A DNA stretch of 64,000 nucleotides from Desulfobaculum bizertense DSM 18034 (GCF_900167065.1 NZ_FUYA01000008.1:81818-145817), one strand, 5' to 3'; positions 51,124-60,114 are shown, counted from the first letter of the stretch. The notes: generated by a model from the sequence alone, not told the origin. Program-made: numbers and translations.

Positions 51124-51735
51124 ATGACTGATACTTCTGAATCTCTTCGACAGAGCGCCATTTTTTCCTGTAGCCCAAGCGCTCATGGGTGTTGTGACAT
51201 TGCTGCCGATAATTTTGCTCAGGGAGTGCAGGCTGCTGGTGGGGCGCTTCGGGGAGATTTTCTCCGGCGTTACAAGATTGAACCGTGTCAGGGGTGTTAC
51301 CGCTGCAAACATGACCGAAACCGTGCGTGTTATCTGACCAAGATAGACCACAGTGACAGCCTGTTTCAGCGTTTGTACGACGCCCCTTTTGCGTTCTTTT
51401 CTGCCCCGATTTATTTCTATCATGTCCCTGCCCACTTTAAGGCATGGATAGATCGAAGCCAGTGCTATTTCCTCCGCAAGGAAGACGGTGATGAGACCCT
51501 GAACGCGTTGCCTCGTCGCAAGGCGTATGTTTCACTTTGTGCGGGGCGAAAGGATGGGGAAAAGCTCTTTGAGGGGACTTTGCTGACCCTGAAATACTTT
51601 TTGCGAATTTTTAACTTTGAACTTCAGGAACCGTATTTGTATCGCGGAAGTGATGCAGGAGACCCTGAGCTGGCGGATACGATTCGGCAGGAGATGCAGG
51701 CACTTGGGGAAAGAGCCTGGCAGGAGTCTTTGTAG
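51124..51735 (+). CDS. Flavodoxin-family NAD(P)H-dependent oxidoreductase
   Basis: A 203-residue protein of the NADPH-dependent FMN reductase/iron-sulfur flavoprotein group. After the FMN-phosphate-like start (IFSCSPSAHGC) comes the cysteine motif IEPCQGCYRCK (C55, C58, C61) typical of Isf-like proteins, then APIYFYHVPAHFKAWIDR, the strand-loop that contacts FMN. It may carry a 4Fe-4S cluster, although the usual fourth cysteine is less obvious (NRACYL). Two adjacent ATGs exist; AAAGGAGC fits the second (51124) better. The comF-like gene follows after 18 bases. Confidence 0.85.
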   Translation: MTDTSESLRQSAIFSCSPSAHGCCDIAADNFAQGVQAAGGALRGDFLRRYKIEPCQGCYRCKHDRNRACYLTKIDHSDSLFQRLYDAPFAFFSAPIYFYHVPAHFKAWIDRSQCYFLRKEDGDETLNALPRRKAYVSLCAGRKDGEKLFEGTLLTLKYFLRIFNFELQEPYLYRGSDAGDPELADTIRQEMQALGERAWQESL

Positions 51736-51753
51736 ACGGAGACTGGAAAAACA

Positions 51754-52806
51754 GTGTTCCAGCGCATAGGGCAGGGGCTGCGGGACTTTATTGGTACCCG
51801 TTGCGTGCTTTGTGGGAGCGTGCTTCCACGAGAGCCTCACTGCTGTTCTGTGCTGCGTCAGGAACTGGCCCAGAGAAATGGGATCAGACGCCTTGCGCAT
51901 GCTGTGTACTCTGTCAAAAAACGATATTGTGGGGAGAGGGCAGGAGAGACTGGTGTTTTTTTTCGAAATACTGACGAATCTCCTGCACTCCACCTGTGGC
52001 AGACTCTGGAAAAAACACTGGAGACAACTGACGGGTGGAAAGACTGTACCGAGCTGGCTGGGCAATGGCCCGGCAGAGTGCAGGGGCGTTCTCCGCTTGT
52101 CCTGACATCGGAGGGATTTGGGGCCTCTGCGACTGAAGCTGCACCGAGTTTTTCCCAGCTTTGGGGAGGACTGCTGTGCTCTGAGTGTCAGGCCCGGCTA
52201 CGTATTCGACTTGGGGGCTACTGCCCCGTGTGTGGTGAAATGTATGCCGATGCCGAACGCGAGCCGTGGAGTTGCGGAGCGTGTCGGCGAAGCCCTCGGC
52301 CGTGGTCCGCGCTACATTTTTTTGCGGCGTATGATGATGTGCTGCGTCAGCTTATTTTGGACTATAAATTTTCTGGACGGCTTGGGCTTGGTCGTGTTTT
52401 ACAGCACTGTCTTGTTATGGCCTGCCTGAGGGATGGCTGGCCAGATGGCGATGACTGGATTGTTGTGCCTGTGCCGCTTCATGCAAGCCGCCTTGCGTGG
52501 CGAGGATTTAACCAGAGTCTGGAGCTGGCCCGGGGACTTGGTGCTTTTGGTGTTTCCGTGTGTAGCGGAGCGCTGGAGCGAATTATTAAAACTCGCCCCC
52601 AGCTGGAGCTTTCGGCAGGAGAGCGTCGCACAAATCTGCGCGGTGCCTTTGCTGCGGATGCGTCGCAGGTGATGGGCAAACGGGTGCTTCTTGTGGATGA
52701 TGTGATGACCACGGGAGGAACTCTTGAGGCCGCAGGCAAGGCGTTGCTGCGGGCCGGAGTTCGCCAGCTGGAGGCCTGTGTGCTTGCGCGCACGGGACCG
52801 CGTTAA
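51754..52806 (+). CDS. ComF family phosphoribosyltransferase-like protein with large insertion
   Basis: A 350-residue ComF-type protein; such proteins aid DNA uptake in competent species, although many carriers are not known to be competent. Zinc-ribbon cysteines are in order: CVLC (17-20), CSEC (142-145), CPVC (157-160) and CGAC (174-177). The PRTase half contains PVPLHASRLAWRGFNQSLELA and the PRPP loop VLLVDDVMTTGGTL near 310. Normal members are about 230-250 residues with the first two cysteine pairs close together; here about 115 residues of low-complexity-free sequence separate them. The start is a GTG with a weak ribosome site. Confidence 0.85.
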   Translation: MFQRIGQGLRDFIGTRCVLCGSVLPREPHCCSVLRQELAQRNGIRRLAHAVYSVKKRYCGERAGETGVFFRNTDESPALHLWQTLEKTLETTDGWKDCTELAGQWPGRVQGRSPLVLTSEGFGASATEAAPSFSQLWGGLLCSECQARLRIRLGGYCPVCGEMYADAEREPWSCGACRRSPRPWSALHFFAAYDDVLRQLILDYKFSGRLGLGRVLQHCLVMACLRDGWPDGDDWIVVPVPLHASRLAWRGFNQSLELARGLGAFGVSVCSGALERIIKTRPQLELSAGERRTNLRGAFAADASQVMGKRVLLVDDVMTTGGTLEAAGKALLRAGVRQLEACVLARTGPR

Positions 52807-52908
52807 AAAGCTGGATGGAATGCGACTTGTTCTGTATTGTATTCCCGCAACGCAGCAACCTGCACGGTGCTGCAACAGTGTCAGAACCACAGCCACGGAG
52901 TGCTTCAC

Positions 52909-53925
52909 ATGGAGACACTCACGAGCATGGAATGTCTTGTTCCCACGCAAAGGAAGCTGTGTGAACTGCTGGCTGAGGCTGGTGTTCCGGTCGAGCCACG
53001 ATGGTATTCCCTGTTTTTTTACATGCGAAGCCTTGAATACAACGATGCGCTTACTGATGACCAAAAATGCTGTATTCATGAGCTGTTTCGGGAAATCATC
53101 GAAAAAAAGAATTTTAGCGATGCAGCCTTCGTCGAAATATCACGGCGGCAGGAGGAGATCGTCAGTACCCCGTACCGCAGGCGGCTTAAGCTTGCGCTGA
53201 CAGAATCTGCTGCGCTTTTGTCCGAAGTGAAACTTTTGTACCATCGCCGCACTGGCGAGGTCGTGAATCTTGGCGACGAAACCGTGAAAAAACTGCAAAG
53301 CGGCGCCCCGCCCGAAGAGCTTGTTTCCGAGCTTCGGGAGTCCTTCCATCAGGTTGTGGAGGGCATGAATGAGGACGTATGCAACCTGAAACGTCTGGTG
53401 CACACCGATGCTTTGACAGGCTTGGTGAATCGCCGCGGGTTTGATCGTAAGCTCGCCCGCTGCTGCACTGTGCCAGATACCCTCGTGTCGCTTCTTATGC
53501 TGGACATTGACCTGTTCAAAAATGTGAATGACACGTACGGCCATCCCTTTGGGGATCAGGTCCTAAAAATCGTGGGGCAGCTTTTGCACGAAGCAGTGCA
53601 GAAAAAATGCCCCGACTGGTGCCTCGCCGCCCGGTATGGCGGTGAGGAGTTCGCGGTAATCGCACCTGAGATTCAGAGCGATGACGCGGTGGAACTGGCA
53701 GAAGCCATTCGCCGTTCCATTGCAAAGCATCGTTTCAAAATACGGAGTGTGGACGGCAACGTCCTCAAGCATGATTTCAGAATAACGGTGTCTGTGGGAG
53801 TTGCTTCCCTTGTACCACAGTGGTCAGACCGTTTGGCCGAACGCCTAGTACAATGTGCTGATAGTGCACTGTATAGGGCAAAGCAGAGTGGCCGCAATCG
53901 TGTATGCGTCTATGCCGCAGAGTAA
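52909..53925 (+). CDS. Soluble diguanylate cyclase
   Basis: A 338-residue cytoplasmic protein with a helical N-terminal region (1-165, no known sensor domain, ending in a coiled-coil-like VVEGMNEDVCNLKRLVHT) and a C-terminal GGDEF domain starting DALTGLVNRRGFD. The active motif is GGEEF in AARYGGEEFAVIAP, so it should be active. The inhibitory RxxD site five residues earlier is missing (PDWC), unlike the membrane cyclase in this window. Start at 52909 with GGAG nine bases before. The N-terminal half resembles the SiaC/DgcB-like helical linkers only loosely. Confidence 0.88.
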   Translation: METLTSMECLVPTQRKLCELLAEAGVPVEPRWYSLFFYMRSLEYNDALTDDQKCCIHELFREIIEKKNFSDAAFVEISRRQEEIVSTPYRRRLKLALTESAALLSEVKLLYHRRTGEVVNLGDETVKKLQSGAPPEELVSELRESFHQVVEGMNEDVCNLKRLVHTDALTGLVNRRGFDRKLARCCTVPDTLVSLLMLDIDLFKNVNDTYGHPFGDQVLKIVGQLLHEAVQKKCPDWCLAARYGGEEFAVIAPEIQSDDAVELAEAIRRSIAKHRFKIRSVDGNVLKHDFRITVSVGVASLVPQWSDRLAERLVQCADSALYRAKQSGRNRVCVYAAE

Positions 53926-53938
53926 AAAATTCAAGAGC

Positions 53939-53978
53939 AGGGGTTGACTTTTCCTGCTTTTGTCAGGTATCAACCCCT
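53939..53978 (+). promoter_or_regulatory. rplU upstream hairpin overlapping a possible promoter
   Basis: Nine-base arms AGGGGTTGA (53939-53947) and TCAACCCCT (53970-53978) enclose a second stem CCTG/CAGG. If transcribed it would be an L21-leader-like hairpin ending 26 bases before rplU. However TTGACT (53944-53949) with GTATCA 17 bases later could be the promoter, in which case the inverted repeat is an operator. Confidence 0.5.
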
Positions 53979-54004
53979 CTCTCTTTCTTTGGAGGTATTA
54001 GGTC

Positions 54005-54316
54005 ATGTATGCAATAGTTGAGACTGGCGGCAAGCAGTTCCGAGTTGAGGAAGGCCGCACAATCAATATTCAGAAGATTCAGGCAGAAGCCGGTTCCGAT
54101 CTGGTTCTGGACAAGGTTCTGCTGGTGGATAAGTCTGGTGACGTTTCCGTTGGTCAGCCTTACGTTGAGAACGCAAAGGTATCCTGCGAAGTCGTCGCTC
54201 ACGGTCGCGATAAAAAGATCGTTGTTTTCCACAAGCGTCGTCGTCAGGACTCCCGCAAGAAGCAGGGCCACAGGCAGGACTTCACAACCATTAAGATCAA
54301 AGCTATCGAAGCTTAA
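54005..54316 (+). CDS. rplU: 50S ribosomal protein L21
   Basis: A 103-residue ribosomal protein binding 23S rRNA. MYAIVETGGKQFRVEEGRTI is the classic L21 start and KIVVFHKRRRQDSRKKQGHR the conserved basic loop and signature, followed by TTIKIKAI. GGAGG lies before the ATG. It heads the usual rplU-rpmA-obgE order, 20 bases before rpmA. An inverted repeat in its leader might give autogenous control, as in known L21 leaders. Confidence 0.98.
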   Translation: MYAIVETGGKQFRVEEGRTINIQKIQAEAGSDLVLDKVLLVDKSGDVSVGQPYVENAKVSCEVVAHGRDKKIVVFHKRRRQDSRKKQGHRQDFTTIKIKAIEA

Positions 54317-54336
54317 GGTCATAAAGGAGTACTGAT

Positions 54337-54606
<270 letters not shown>

Positions 54607-54628
54607 CTTGGCGGTCGAGCAATTTCTG

Positions 54629-54669
54629 GGGTGGACTGCGTTATCTGACGCTGTCCACCCATTTTTTTT
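54629..54669 (+). terminator. Terminator between rpmA and obgE
   Basis: Arms GGGTGGAC (54629-54636) and GTCCACCC (54653-54660) with an inner GCG/CGC stem, then ATTTTTTTTA. Separates the ribosomal protein genes from obgE. Confidence 0.9.
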
Positions 54670-54699
54670 ATGCGCGGTATACCGCGCTGGGAGTGAAAT

Positions 54700-55719
54700 A
54701 TGCGCTTTGTCGATGAAGCAAGAATTTCCGTGCGTTCCGGCAATGGTGGCAATGGCTGCGTGTCGTTTCGCCGTGAAGCTCATGTCCCCAAAGGCGGCCC
54801 TAATGGCGGCAATGGTGGCAAGGGTGGAGACGTCATCTTTCGGGCATCAGAAAAACTTCTGACCCTGTATGACTTCCGCCTCAAGCGCCGTTATGAAGCC
54901 AGAAATGGCCAGCCCGGCATGGGATCTCAGTGTAACGGCAGAAATGCCGACGACCTGATTATTGACCTGCCCGTTGGGACGCTTCTCTATCAGATTGACG
55001 AAGACGAAAACGAGACCCTGATTGCTGACCTTTCCGAAAACGGAAAGGAAGTTGCTGTGTGCAGTGGTGGTCGCGGTGGTTTTGGCAACGAGCATTTTAA
55101 GTCGCCAACCATGCGCACCCCGCGTTTTGCCCAGCCCGGCGAAAAGGGCGAAGAAATGAACGTCCGTCTTGAGCTGAAAATTCTGGCAGACGCGGGCCTT
55201 CTTGGATTGCCAAACGCTGGCAAGTCCACCTTTATTTCTACGATTTCCGCAGCTCGTCCAAAAATCGCCCCATATCCGTTTACGACCCTGATTCCGAACC
55301 TCGGCGTTCTGATCAATGACTTTGGGGAGCACTTTGTTGTTGCAGACATCCCCGGTCTTATTGAAGGCGCACACGAAGGTCTCGGCCTCGGTCATCAGTT
55401 CCTCAAGCACGTTGAGCGGACCAGTTTTCTGGTGCATGTGCTCAGTGCCGAAGAACTGGACGCAGACGACCCGTGGGCAGGCTTTGACCTGCTGAATGAA
55501 GAACTCCGCCGCTACAGCGATGAGCTGGCCAAGCGCCCGCAGCTGGAAGTCATTAACAAGATTGACTTGCTGTCCGAAGAGGAGCTGAATGCCCTCAAGG
55601 AGCGCGCCGCTCAGGAAAAGAGACCGGTGTTCTTCATGTCTGCGCTCGAAGGTGACGGCGTGGACGCTCTTGTTGAGAAGATGTGGCGCCTGTATGAACA
55701 GAGCAGAGAGCAGAGGTAA
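54700..55719 (+). CDS. obgE: ObgE/CgtA GTPase
   Basis: Essential GTPase involved in 50S assembly and stress signalling. 339 residues: a glycine-rich Obg fold (1-157, GGNGGNGGKGGDVIF and PGEKGEEMN), then the G domain with GLPNAGKST, DIPGLIEGAHEGLGLGHQFL and the NKID motif in EVINKIDLL, followed by the SALEG G5 loop. There is no C-terminal OCT domain, as in many Proteobacteria. The start matches the family (MRFVDEARISVRSGNGG). proB follows 59 bases later. Confidence 0.97.
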   Translation: MRFVDEARISVRSGNGGNGCVSFRREAHVPKGGPNGGNGGKGGDVIFRASEKLLTLYDFRLKRRYEARNGQPGMGSQCNGRNADDLIIDLPVGTLLYQIDEDENETLIADLSENGKEVAVCSGGRGGFGNEHFKSPTMRTPRFAQPGEKGEEMNVRLELKILADAGLLGLPNAGKSTFISTISAARPKIAPYPFTTLIPNLGVLINDFGEHFVVADIPGLIEGAHEGLGLGHQFLKHVERTSFLVHVLSAEELDADDPWAGFDLLNEELRRYSDELAKRPQLEVINKIDLLSEEELNALKERAAQEKRPVFFMSALEGDGVDALVEKMWRLYEQSREQR

Positions 55720-55778
55720 GACCCCGGCTTTCGTTTTCATCTGACGCTTGGAAGCTGAATATTCGGAGAAGACGGGAA

Positions 55779-56915
55779 ATGGACGTAAATGAACATCGTC
55801 AGAGCGTACTGAAAAGTGCGCGGCGGGTTGTGGTCAAGGTTGGCAGCGCTGTTTTGACGAACAGTGAGGGCCTTGATTTGCGTGTGGTCAACAGGCTGGC
55901 AGACCAGCTTGCGGCACTGCACGACAAAGGTGTGGATATTGTCCTGGTGTCGTCTGGCGCAGTTGCTGCCGGGCGTGGGCTTGTTGCTGGCGAACTCAAG
56001 GGTTTGCCGGGGCGTCAGGCTGCTTCGGCCATTGGTCAGAGTCGGCTCATGCACGCCTATGATGAAGCCTTTGAACGCTATGGCGTTGTGTCCGCACAGA
56101 TTTTGCTGACCCGTGATGATTTGCGAAACCGGACCCGTTTTCTCAACGCGCGAAATACCTTTGCGAGTCTGCTTGGTCAGCGTGTGATTCCTATTGTGAA
56201 CGAGAATGACACTGTCGCTGTTCAGGAACTGAAATTTGGCGACAATGATTCTCTGGCAAGTCTGGTGGTCAATCTGGTTCAGGCTGATCTGCTGATTAAC
56301 CTGACTTCGGCCGCTGGCGTGTACGACGCCAACCCGGACCGGGACCCTCATGCCAAGGCTCTCAAGAGCATTGAAAATATTGCCTGTCTTGATCTGGACA
56401 CAACATGTGACGGCAAGACCACGGTGGGCACTGGCGGCATGTACTCCAAACTGATGTCTGCCCGTCGGGTGGCGCAGCTTGGAATTCCAACGCTGGTGGT
56501 CTCTGGCAAGGAGCGCTTTGTGCTCGACCGGATTTTTTCTGGCGAAGAGCTGGGCACCTGGGTTTTGCCAGAAGAACACAAAATTTCTCGTCGCAAGTTC
56601 TGGATTGCGTATAACAATACGCCAGACGGTTCCGTAACCGTTGATCCGGGTGCTGCCCGTGCGGTTTTGGAGCATGGCAAAAGTTTGCTCCCCGCAGGAA
56701 TCCGAAGTGTCGAAGGCGACTTCGAGAGCGGTGCACTGGTCAAGATCCTTGATGAATCAGGCGACATGATTGGTGTCGGCCTGAGCAATTATTCCGCGAG
56801 TGACCTGCAAAAAGTACAGGGACACCGCAGTGAAGATATTTCCAAGGTCCTTGGGCACTGCAATTACGAAGAAGCTATCCACAGAGATAACATGCTGATA
56901 GACGCAGCCGTATAA
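55779..56915 (+). CDS. proB: Glutamate 5-kinase
   Basis: First enzyme of proline synthesis, phosphorylating glutamate. 378 residues: an amino-acid-kinase domain (VVKVGSAVLTN at 20-30, SSGAVAAGRGL, PIVNENDTVAVQELKFGDND, GTGGMYSKLMSARR) and a C-terminal PUA domain (about 280-362) that modulates regulation by proline. The ribosome site is weak (GACGGGAA). Downstream of obgE, a common neighbour of proB in this lineage; proA is not in the window. Ends with a clear terminator. Confidence 0.97.
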   Translation: MDVNEHRQSVLKSARRVVVKVGSAVLTNSEGLDLRVVNRLADQLAALHDKGVDIVLVSSGAVAAGRGLVAGELKGLPGRQAASAIGQSRLMHAYDEAFERYGVVSAQILLTRDDLRNRTRFLNARNTFASLLGQRVIPIVNENDTVAVQELKFGDNDSLASLVVNLVQADLLINLTSAAGVYDANPDRDPHAKALKSIENIACLDLDTTCDGKTTVGTGGMYSKLMSARRVAQLGIPTLVVSGKERFVLDRIFSGEELGTWVLPEEHKISRRKFWIAYNNTPDGSVTVDPGAARAVLEHGKSLLPAGIRSVEGDFESGALVKILDESGDMIGVGLSNYSASDLQKVQGHRSEDISKVLGHCNYEEAIHRDNMLIDAAV

Positions 56916-56938
56916 AATAAGGCCGTGATATTCTTTGC

Positions 56939-56972
56939 AAGACCTTACCCGAACAGGGTGAGGTCTTTTTTT
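56939..56972 (+). terminator. Terminator of proB
   Basis: Twelve-base arms AAGACCTTACCC (56939-56950) and GGGTGAGGTCTT (56956-56967), one G-U pair, loop of five, then a T run. Confidence 0.93.
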
Positions 56973-57097
56973 ATGCAAAAAAAAGAAAAATGCAGAGGAG
57001 AGAGAAAATATCTGTTTGCCGTTGCATAAAAAAAATTCCAAGTGTAGAAAGATAGTGGAGAAGTGGCGGCATTTATGCCGCGTCAGTGGAGGTCCGT

Positions 57098-58054
57098 ATG
57101 GCAAAAACCGATATTTTGCTTGAAAGCGGAACAAACGAGCTTGAGATTTTGGAGCTGTTCATTACTGGCCGCTCAGCTTCTGGTGGTGACCCTGAGCAAA
57201 GCTTTTTTGGCGTGAATGTCGCCAAGGTTATGCAGGTCATTGAAAGCCCGCAGCTGACGCCTCCAGAATCCGCATCGAACGAGTGCTACATGGGAACGAT
57301 TTCCTTACGTAAGCATATTGTTCCCGTCCTTGATCTTGCGGTCTGGCTTGGCATTGAGCGTGAACCTCATCCCTTTGAGGTGGTGATGGTCACGGAGTTT
57401 TCCAAGGCCGTGACGGGGTTCCTTGTTTCTGGAGTGACCGAGATTCATCGTGTGGGCTGGGGGGATGTTGCCCCGCCGCATGAGTACGTGAGCCGGATGG
57501 GATCGACGAGCATCATCGGCATGGTGAACCGGAACAAGCATTTTATTCAGCTTTTGGATCTTGAGCAGATTATTACCTCGCTCGAAATGGACTCCACACG
57601 TTTTGACATTGCGCCAGAAACCGTTGCCTCCCGCAAGTATCGTGCGCTGGTGGTGGATGATTCGCCGACCATACGCATGATGCTGAGTCGCAATTTGCAG
57701 GCTGCAAATTTTGAACTTCAGGTGACGGGCAATGGGCAGGAAGCGTTTGAGTACGCGCAGCATATTGCCGAAAAGGCAGAGAATGAGGGGCGGCCCGTTC
57801 AGGATTATCTGGATATTGTCATAGCGGACATTGAGATGCCGCTGATGGACGGCTTTACCCTGACCCGACGCATCAAGGAAGATGATCGGCTGACCGAGAT
57901 TCCTGTTATTTTGTATTCGTCGCTCATTACCAAGGAGCTGCGACACAAAGGGGAGTCGGTTGGTGCTGTCGACCAGATTTCCAAGCCGGATATGGACCAG
58001 ATGGCAGAACGTGCCATTTCCATTCTTGAAGGAAAAAAACTCCAAGGACTGTAG
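57098..58054 (+). CDS. cheV: Chemotaxis coupling protein CheV
   Basis: A 318-residue hybrid adaptor: a CheW-like domain (about 18-165) that links chemoreceptors to CheA, and a response-regulator receiver domain (about 183-310) that is phosphorylated to aid adaptation. Receiver residues are visible: acidic pair in LVVDDSPTIRMML, phospho-acceptor Asp in VIADIEMPLMDGF, and Lys in QISKPDMDQ. GGAGG precedes the ATG at 57098; a start four codons upstream is less likely. An Hpt protein gene follows after three bases. No other chemotaxis genes are in the window. Confidence 0.95.
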   Translation: MAKTDILLESGTNELEILELFITGRSASGGDPEQSFFGVNVAKVMQVIESPQLTPPESASNECYMGTISLRKHIVPVLDLAVWLGIEREPHPFEVVMVTEFSKAVTGFLVSGVTEIHRVGWGDVAPPHEYVSRMGSTSIIGMVNRNKHFIQLLDLEQIITSLEMDSTRFDIAPETVASRKYRALVVDDSPTIRMMLSRNLQAANFELQVTGNGQEAFEYAQHIAEKAENEGRPVQDYLDIVIADIEMPLMDGFTLTRRIKEDDRLTEIPVILYSSLITKELRHKGESVGAVDQISKPDMDQMAERAISILEGKKLQGL

Positions 58055-58057
58055 GCC

Positions 58058-58486
58058 ATGACGCATATCGTGCCAGATCAGGATGTACTGGATGTTTTTA
58101 TTGAAGAGTCTCGTGAGCGGCTGAGTGAAATGGAAGTTGGGCTTTTGGATATTGATCGCTTTGGCGAAAGCTCTGATCCGGAAATGCTCAATTCTGTGTT
58201 CCGCTCAGCCCATTCCATCAAGGCCGGAGCCTCGCTTTTGCGGATTCGAAGCGTTGAACGGCTTGCGCATTATCTGGAGCATGCTCTGGGTCGGGTGCGC
58301 AGTGGACATATTTCTGCGGATTCAGATCTCGTGACGGCCATGCTTGAAGGGCTGGACGCCCTGCGGGATTTGATTGATGCCGCGCCCAACTGTACCCGGG
58401 TTGATGTCTCTGACGAAGTGCTGTGCCTTCGGGAAGCCCTGGGCCGCGCTGAATGCCGGGCGCCAAGTGCAACCATAGACTCATGA
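58058..58486 (+). CDS. Stand-alone Hpt (histidine phosphotransfer) domain protein
   Basis: A 142-residue four-helix phosphotransfer protein. The phospho-acceptor histidine is in NSVFRSAHSIKAGASLL near residue 50, the hallmark of Hpt and CheA P1 domains; the surrounding helix (FIEESRERLSEMEVGLLDID) also matches CheA P1. There is no kinase core. Cotranscribed with cheV, so it may donate phosphate to, or take it from, the CheV receiver. Its stop overlaps by six bases the 3' end of the convergent DisA_N-type gene. Confidence 0.9.
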   Translation: MTHIVPDQDVLDVFIEESRERLSEMEVGLLDIDRFGESSDPEMLNSVFRSAHSIKAGASLLRIRSVERLAHYLEHALGRVRSGHISADSDLVTAMLEGLDALRDLIDAAPNCTRVDVSDEVLCLREALGRAECRAPSATIDS

Positions 58487-59917
58487 GTGTTTGAGCCAAT
58501 CCTCCATTCTGTGCGGTGTGCTGCTCCTGCTATGGGAAGGCGGGAGCGGGCACGCCGCTGACATCTCGACTCCCCCAAAAATAATGGAGACAGGTCTGTC
58601 GCAGGACACCACGACCACAATGATATTGGGTCGTGCTGCCGTGAAGCGGAGTGCCGAGTTGTAGCGTGCGCCGCGAGAACGGTTTTCTGCTGGAACAGCC
58701 GCTCCATCAAGCAGGCATCCAAAGCCGTGCAGGGTGTTGTCTTTGCGAATGTGCAGGGCGCCGTCCACCTCGGCCAGATTTCGTGCGACCTGCAAAAGTT
58801 TTGGGTTGCTGAGTAGAAGCGGTTCTTCCAGACGCTGGCCTGCAAAGCTGACGCACTCTTCCTGAAAATCCAGCACCAGCGTGCATCCATGCCGCCTTTC
58901 GCGTGTGCTTTCCACAATTTGTGAAACCGAGCTGAACAGGTCGTGCTGTTCCTCGGAATCCAGTCCTGCCTCAATGAGCAGTTCCTCAAGTGAGACCAGA
59001 TTGGCCTTGCGGGTAGAGGAATGAAACGAGCCGTCAGAAAAACTGCATAAAAGCTGGTCTTCCAGCCAGAGGAAGCCATGTGTTCCGCAAAATTCTGCAC
59101 GCAGGCTTGCTGCCCCTTCTGGGCAGTGCTCGGCAATACCAACAATACTTTCCCCGTCAGAAACAAGAAAATGCCCGCTGGTCTCCACAGACTGGAGCAG
59201 TTTTCGTACGTGCTTGTGGCTGTGAATGGCTGGGCGTTCGCTGTGTTCTAGGCGGGCCAGAAAATGGATGTGCCGCAGGGCTGAGGGTTCAATAAAGCAG
59301 AGAATGCCCCGTGGCTTTTCTCCTTCTTCCAGTGTTTTGGAAATGGCGAGAATGGCATCAAGCACAGGAAAGATGCGAAGCTGGGTGTCCATGCCGATGA
59401 GTTCGGTTCGGGCATCGACAATGGCATTGCGCACTGCGTGGGTGCTCCAGCCCTGAAGCAGGGTCCCGGCGAGGTCCAGCAGAAGTGTGTTTTTTCCTTC
59501 ATAGGCCTGCGACATGACCCATGCAGCGTGTTCGAGCCAGTGCTCTGTTGGTGAGAGAGAGCAAAGGTCTGGGTGTTGCTCGGTACACCAGGTTTGGTGA
59601 AAAACACTGCCACAATGGGCGCTGTAGCTGATGATGCCTGTCATGCTGGGGCTGTCGCAGGGGCGCATGTCAAAAGAGGGGAGGGTGGAATGAATAAAGG
59701 AGCAGGTCCGCCATTCCTGTGATTCAATGAAGAATTTTTCGAGTATAGGCTCGTGTCCCCTGAGCAGGTCCTGAGGGTCATAAATACAGATGTCGCTGGT
59801 AGGCGTTTCCGCATAAATGAGCGCGGCCCGGCTTGGCTGCGAAAAATGGGAAAGGCCATCGCGCAGGCCTTCCTGAACATGATAGGCACACAGATTGAAA
59901 AACGAGGATGCATTCAT
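58481..59917 (-). CDS. DisA_N-type diadenylate-cyclase-domain protein
   Basis: A 478-residue soluble protein. The first 370 residues match no domain I know. The C-terminal part carries the DAC motifs: DGALHIRKDNTLHGFGCLLDG with the catalytic DGA at 385-387, then RGARYNSALRF (415-425) at the place of the RHR motif, and IIVVVVSCDRPVSIIFGG. In established c-di-AMP synthases the second motif is GTRHRAA; here it is GARYNSA, as seen in a group of predicted synthases or sensor domains. Activity is therefore uncertain. Start at 59917 with GGAG upstream. It converges with, and overlaps, the Hpt gene. Confidence 0.8.
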   Translation of the reverse strand: MNASSFFNLCAYHVQEGLRDGLSHFSQPSRAALIYAETPTSDICIYDPQDLLRGHEPILEKFFIESQEWRTCSFIHSTLPSFDMRPCDSPSMTGIISYSAHCGSVFHQTWCTEQHPDLCSLSPTEHWLEHAAWVMSQAYEGKNTLLLDLAGTLLQGWSTHAVRNAIVDARTELIGMDTQLRIFPVLDAILAISKTLEEGEKPRGILCFIEPSALRHIHFLARLEHSERPAIHSHKHVRKLLQSVETSGHFLVSDGESIVGIAEHCPEGAASLRAEFCGTHGFLWLEDQLLCSFSDGSFHSSTRKANLVSLEELLIEAGLDSEEQHDLFSSVSQIVESTRERRHGCTLVLDFQEECVSFAGQRLEEPLLLSNPKLLQVARNLAEVDGALHIRKDNTLHGFGCLLDGAAVPAENRSRGARYNSALRFTAARPNIIVVVVSCDRPVSIIFGGVEMSAACPLPPSHSRSSTPHRMEDWLKHS

Positions 59918-60057
59918 AGTTGGACTCCATGCAGCAGGTCTGTATTTTTTGTGCCAGAAAAAGCAGGGAAGGGAAACTGTCTTCTTGTGGAATTGTATAA
60001 AGATCTTGCTGTGTGTGCTTCTGTGTCGTGTGGCTGACATGAATGCTTTGTTCTGCA

Positions 60058-60085
60058 TAAAAAAGAGCCACCAGAGGGGTGGCTC
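60058..60085 (-). terminator. Terminator of msrB
   Basis: On the minus strand GAGCCACC and GGTGGCTC pair (60065-60072 with 60078-60085), followed by TTTTTT. Confidence 0.9.
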
Positions 60086-60114
60086 AGAGAAAAACAGGGG
60101 CGGCACAGGGCTTT

